From assembly GCA_942486035.1 (NCBI GenBank), contig CALNXK010000002.1, forward strand, positions 8,111,001 to 8,175,000: 64,000 nucleotides of DNA. The letters run 5' to 3'. The position numbers and the translations under genes were made by a program. Numbering within the stretch: the first letter of the stretch is position 1; every line of letters begins with the position of its first letter. The DNA comes from Porites lobata (Eukaryota; Cnidaria; Anthozoa; Scleractinia; Poritidae). The notes below the pieces were generated by a model. That model saw only the letters and a list, made by a program, of their open reading frames with translations. It searched no databases and was not told where the DNA came from. Of this stretch, positions 62,101 through 64,000 are shown piece by piece.

Positions 62101-63755
62101 TTATTGCACAGTCATGGTCTTTAGTAATAAAATCAAGTTAAACAGCATGAAAAATTCATTTATAAACTGCTGTTGATTTTTTTAATAGTGTCAAAGACAT
62201 CAGATGGTCCTTGCCAATGGACAGAGAGCTGGATTCTTTATAGGGGATGGTGCTGGGGTTGGAAAAGGAAGACAAGTGAGTACATTTTGTTTTTGTACAA
62301 TTTCATGCTGTTAAGTCGATGAACTGTTACTTTGTTTATTTAGACAAAAATCAAGAACGATGGCCATTTTCACTGAGGTGCAAATTTACCTCATTTTCAT
62401 GCTTGCAAAAGCACTTCTTCGTTTTCATTTTAAGGTGACTCGACCCAGTTTTTTGGGGAGGTACCATCCTACTTTGAAGCTCTCTGGTATCCCCTCCTTT
62501 ACTTTTATCGTAAGTCTAACACATAGAATGGATAACATATAGATCAATCTACAATATAACATAAAATTTTTGGTGATCGGAGCAAATGTCACGTGGTTAT
62601 AATGCCACGCCCCTTTGAGGTCTGAGTCAAAAATCTGCTGTTGCCGGCATTTTTTCGTGAAAATCTCTCGGCTACACATAGTGCACATTAGTGCCTTGTG
62701 CTGAACAGAGTTTCACCAAAATCGCAAAGACCCAATTCGAGAAATTCAGCGGTTTCCAAATTTAGGTCATAATTTCTGCGAAAATGATAAGCAAAATTTA
62801 CACGATTATATCTAATAAACTATGAGATTTATCCCTTTATTTTGGGCATCATTATAACAGATGGGTCCTTGCAAGTCAGCAAAATGCTTTAGGGCCTTGT
62901 AAATGCGCGCGATTTCGAGCAAAGCAAACATATAGAAATTATAGTTTTCACTATTTGTTGACGTTTGTCAGCGTTTAAGAGTCCTTCTCACGAAAAAAGA
63001 ATTTTCTTAAGAATTCGTAGCTTTTTTTCCTTCAAATTTTTTCAGGGCCACAATTGATTAACTAACTAACCGGACTCTGAATTTCATGGTCATTGAAAAA
63101 CTGTGACATTATCTTCTATAAGCCCAAACTTGAGTAAACATTGAAGATTTTTAGCGTTTTGGCTGAGTTTGTGCTTTGGGAGTTGTCTATTGTTTCTAGT
63201 CTGTCATTATACAGCATTCTTGTTCAGCATGCATGCAATGACCACGCTTGGGTGACTTCCGAATGCTCACTGCCAAACCTTGAATATAGAACGGTTTGAC
63301 TTTAAGCCCATTAAATTTGTAGTCAAGATTACACTCCAGTTGTTTTCTACTGTAGATTGCTGGCATTGTGTTGGACAATTTTGCACGTGGAAGATCCAGA
63401 CATATATGGTTTAGTATTTCAGCTGACCTACCATTAGATGCCCAAAGGTGTGTTCAGATTATTTTTTAGCCAGAGTCTGATTATGTATTCAATGGAATTT
63501 TGACCTTTTAAGTCAATGATTTTCACCCATTCACTCCTGGGAATTTATCCAAAAAATACCTTTTAAAAAAGTCTACTCTCTATGACTTATTAGCAAGGTA
63601 GGTTTTATTACAGATTTAGAAGTCATAAACAGGATTTTCTTTTTCAAAGTCATCTTCTGGTCCCTCAGTCGATCCTACAGGATGCGGGCAGTAAATTATT
63701 TTGCATCTTTGGAGATCTCACAGATGTATCATGGGCACAGGATGTACAGGCAGGG
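50059..63755 (+). CDS. Strawberry-notch (SBNO)-like helicase, 5' part
   Basis: Coding exons: 50059-50186, 51645-51738, 52306-52372, 61877-61917, 62189-62275, 63356-63447 and, less surely, 63614-63755. Phases fit at every junction. Joined, they give an N-terminal leader, the HPG..VE segment, LSDLQLEGVLYA, CQRHQ, and the P-loop GDGAGVGKGRQ followed by IAGIVLDNFARGR and IWFSISADL. These are the landmarks at the start of the AAA/SNF2-type helicase core of strawberry notch proteins, nuclear regulators acting with Notch and other pathways in animals. Helicase motifs after the P-loop, including the DE box, lie beyond the window. Confidence 0.85.
50800..51040. repeat. Dispersed repeat with 'ggacac' motifs
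   Basis: Repeated 'cttattatggacac' and 'ctaatacggaca' units ending in 'aacagggtttgactgtact'. Looks like a common interspersed repeat. No coding. A (caacaa) simple tract follows at 51045-51072. Confidence 0.55.
51250..51296 (+). repeat. Simple repeat, CA-rich
   Basis: Imperfect (ca)n interrupted by 'ctgata'. Confidence 0.8.
51645..51738 (+). CDS. SBNO-like exon 2
   Basis: Reads SEDVFSSYACNSLNHKGIKH then HPGDIVEAGCLA, equivalent to the 'F..Y.......HP..VVE...L' segment before the helicase core of SBNO proteins. Acceptor 'gtttacag', donor GTAAGT, exit phase 0. Confidence 0.85.
52306..52372 (+). CDS. SBNO-like exon 3
   Basis: Reads AQQLPQAKYQLFKSLPQDLV then ETG, matching the 'P...Y.L.LP...I..G' segment. 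Acceptor 'tttctag', donor GTGATG, exit phase 1 into a 9.5 kb intron. Confidence 0.8.
53708..54500. mobile_element. TIR element in SBNO intron
   Basis: GCATGGGTCGCACTTGG and its complement bound 793 bp, with CTTTG on both sides as a 5-bp target duplication. No transposase. A perfect hairpin sits at 53847-53876 inside. Confidence 0.65.
53847..53876. repeat. Perfect 14-bp-arm hairpin
   Basis: CACATCGAGAACTT, two T bases, then its exact complement. Part of the TIR element; no sign of a terminator role in this eukaryotic context. Confidence 0.85.
56917..56938 (+). repeat. A-run of about 22
   Basis: Uninterrupted adenines inside the TTAA element. Could be the tail of a retroposed sequence. No source recognised. 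Confidence 0.8.
57290..57356. repeat. Small hairpin element
   Basis: 'cctcgtccccaggacattct' and 'gcactggggacgagg' pair at the ends. Related to the hairpin at 11240. Confidence 0.5.
57909..57999. repeat. 91-bp MITE
   Basis: TAGCCTGTGTACA and TGTACACAGGCTA close a short GC-rich hairpin. The 'gggtctgtgaacaggct' ends at 9920 and 36930 appear to be of the same family. Confidence 0.55.
59819..61876. other. Rest of the SBNO intron, two unexplained open frames
   Basis: The frame at 59784-60218 (+) starts inside the TTAA element, and the one at 60899-60516 (-) runs 127 codons from an ATG (MDQAVEFEPTDSVVFMLNTI). Neither has a motif I recognise, splice evidence or a signal peptide. Treated as intronic; weak candidates only. 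Confidence 0.3.
61600..61760. repeat. CAACA-rich repeat
   Basis: Units such as 'catgcaacaacattgcaaca' and 'ccgacaatgttgcat' in both orientations form a partly palindromic interspersed repeat. It ends about 115 bases before an SBNO exon. Confidence 0.6.
61877..61917 (+). CDS. SBNO-like exon 4 (41 nt)
   Basis: Tiny exon reading KLSDLQLEGVLYA after a G carried from exon 3. Acceptor 'gacatcag', donor GTATGA, exit phase 0. It supplies the LS.LQLE..YA block directly before the conserved CQRH. Confidence 0.8.
62189..62275 (+). CDS. SBNO-like exon 5: P-loop
   Basis: Reads CQRHQMVLANGQRAGFFIGD then GAGVGKGRQ, the Walker A nucleotide-binding loop of SBNO helicases (GDGAGVGKGR). Phase 0 at both ends. 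Acceptor 'tttaatag', donor GTGAGT. Confidence 0.9.
63356..63447 (+). CDS. SBNO-like exon 6
   Basis: Reads IAGIVLDNFARGRSRHIWFS then ISADLPLDAQR, matching the SBNO segment after the P-loop (WFS.S.DL..DA.RDL). Acceptor 'ctactgtag', donor GTGTGT, exit phase 2. Confidence 0.85.
63614..63755 (+). CDS. SBNO-like exon 7 (tentative)
   Basis: An acceptor 'tattacag' in the right phase opens a frame containing VPQSILQDAGSKLFCIFGDL then TDVSWAQDVQAG, ending at a possible donor GTAACA. The first 20 residues do not match SBNO proteins, so the acceptor may be at 63644-63660 instead. The LQDAGSK part resembles the expected RDL.D.G. Confidence 0.4.
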
Positions 63756-64000
63756 GTAACAAAATCACTGCAGCATTAAGTTCATATAAATTCCACATTT
63801 TTTCGCGCTTTTACATGTAACCCATTCACCCACTAGAACAAAATGGTCCAGGGGTAATATTGGAAGGAATATTCAGAAGCATTTCCACACCAATGATCCA
63901 ATAAAATCGATAAAATCGGCTTTGGATTTGGATTCACTGATTCTGGACTGTGACAGAGTTTTCATGATGTGAATCCCTATAGCAGTTTGTTACAAAATCA

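Overview
The window is eukaryotic nuclear DNA, most likely from an anthozoan cnidarian such as a stony coral. The evidence is small exons with GT-AG introns, an animal receptor tyrosine kinase (RTK) with cnidarian-style mixed ectodomains, a strawberry-notch-like helicase gene, and dense BEL/Pao, Ty3/gypsy, LINE and MITE debris. The species cannot be named from the sequence. There are no operons, ribosome binding sites or CRISPR arrays.

Layout. 1-3025 is an internally deleted BEL/Pao element (+). About 3660-5870 is a decayed Ty3/gypsy element (-). 8176-15935 is the remnant of a tandem duplicate of the main gene: two lectin exons split by a 7.1 kb element with TTAA at both ends. That element contains a 1.65 kb palindrome and a TIR element carrying a signal-peptide exon. 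20465-48098 is the main gene (+), reconstructed here exon by exon: signal peptide, two C-type-lectin domains, one Ly6/uPAR (three-finger) domain, a membrane helix and a tyrosine kinase with a long insert. Its introns hold Harbinger-like and other MITEs and a complete LTR-to-LTR BEL/Pao insertion (28783-37763, target duplication ACCCT), which carries further nested insertions. LINE fragments lie at 42.1-45.2 kb. 50059-63755 is the 5' half of a strawberry-notch (SBNO)-like gene (+) that runs off the right edge. Its 9.5 kb third intron contains a second TTAA-flanked element with terminal inverted repeats of about 1 kb.

The main gene predicts a cell-surface receptor. Lectin and three-finger domains would bind ligand outside the cell. 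An apparently active kinase (glycine loop, VAVK lysine, HRD, DFG and APE all present) would signal inside through a C-terminal YxN-type docking site. Four consecutive in-frame exons build the kinase insert and could be skipped without a frameshift. The most unusual points are this lectin-Ly6-kinase architecture, the two TTAA-flanked long-TIR elements, and two TE-associated single exons that look captured from other genes. All splice sites were read by eye, without transcript evidence.
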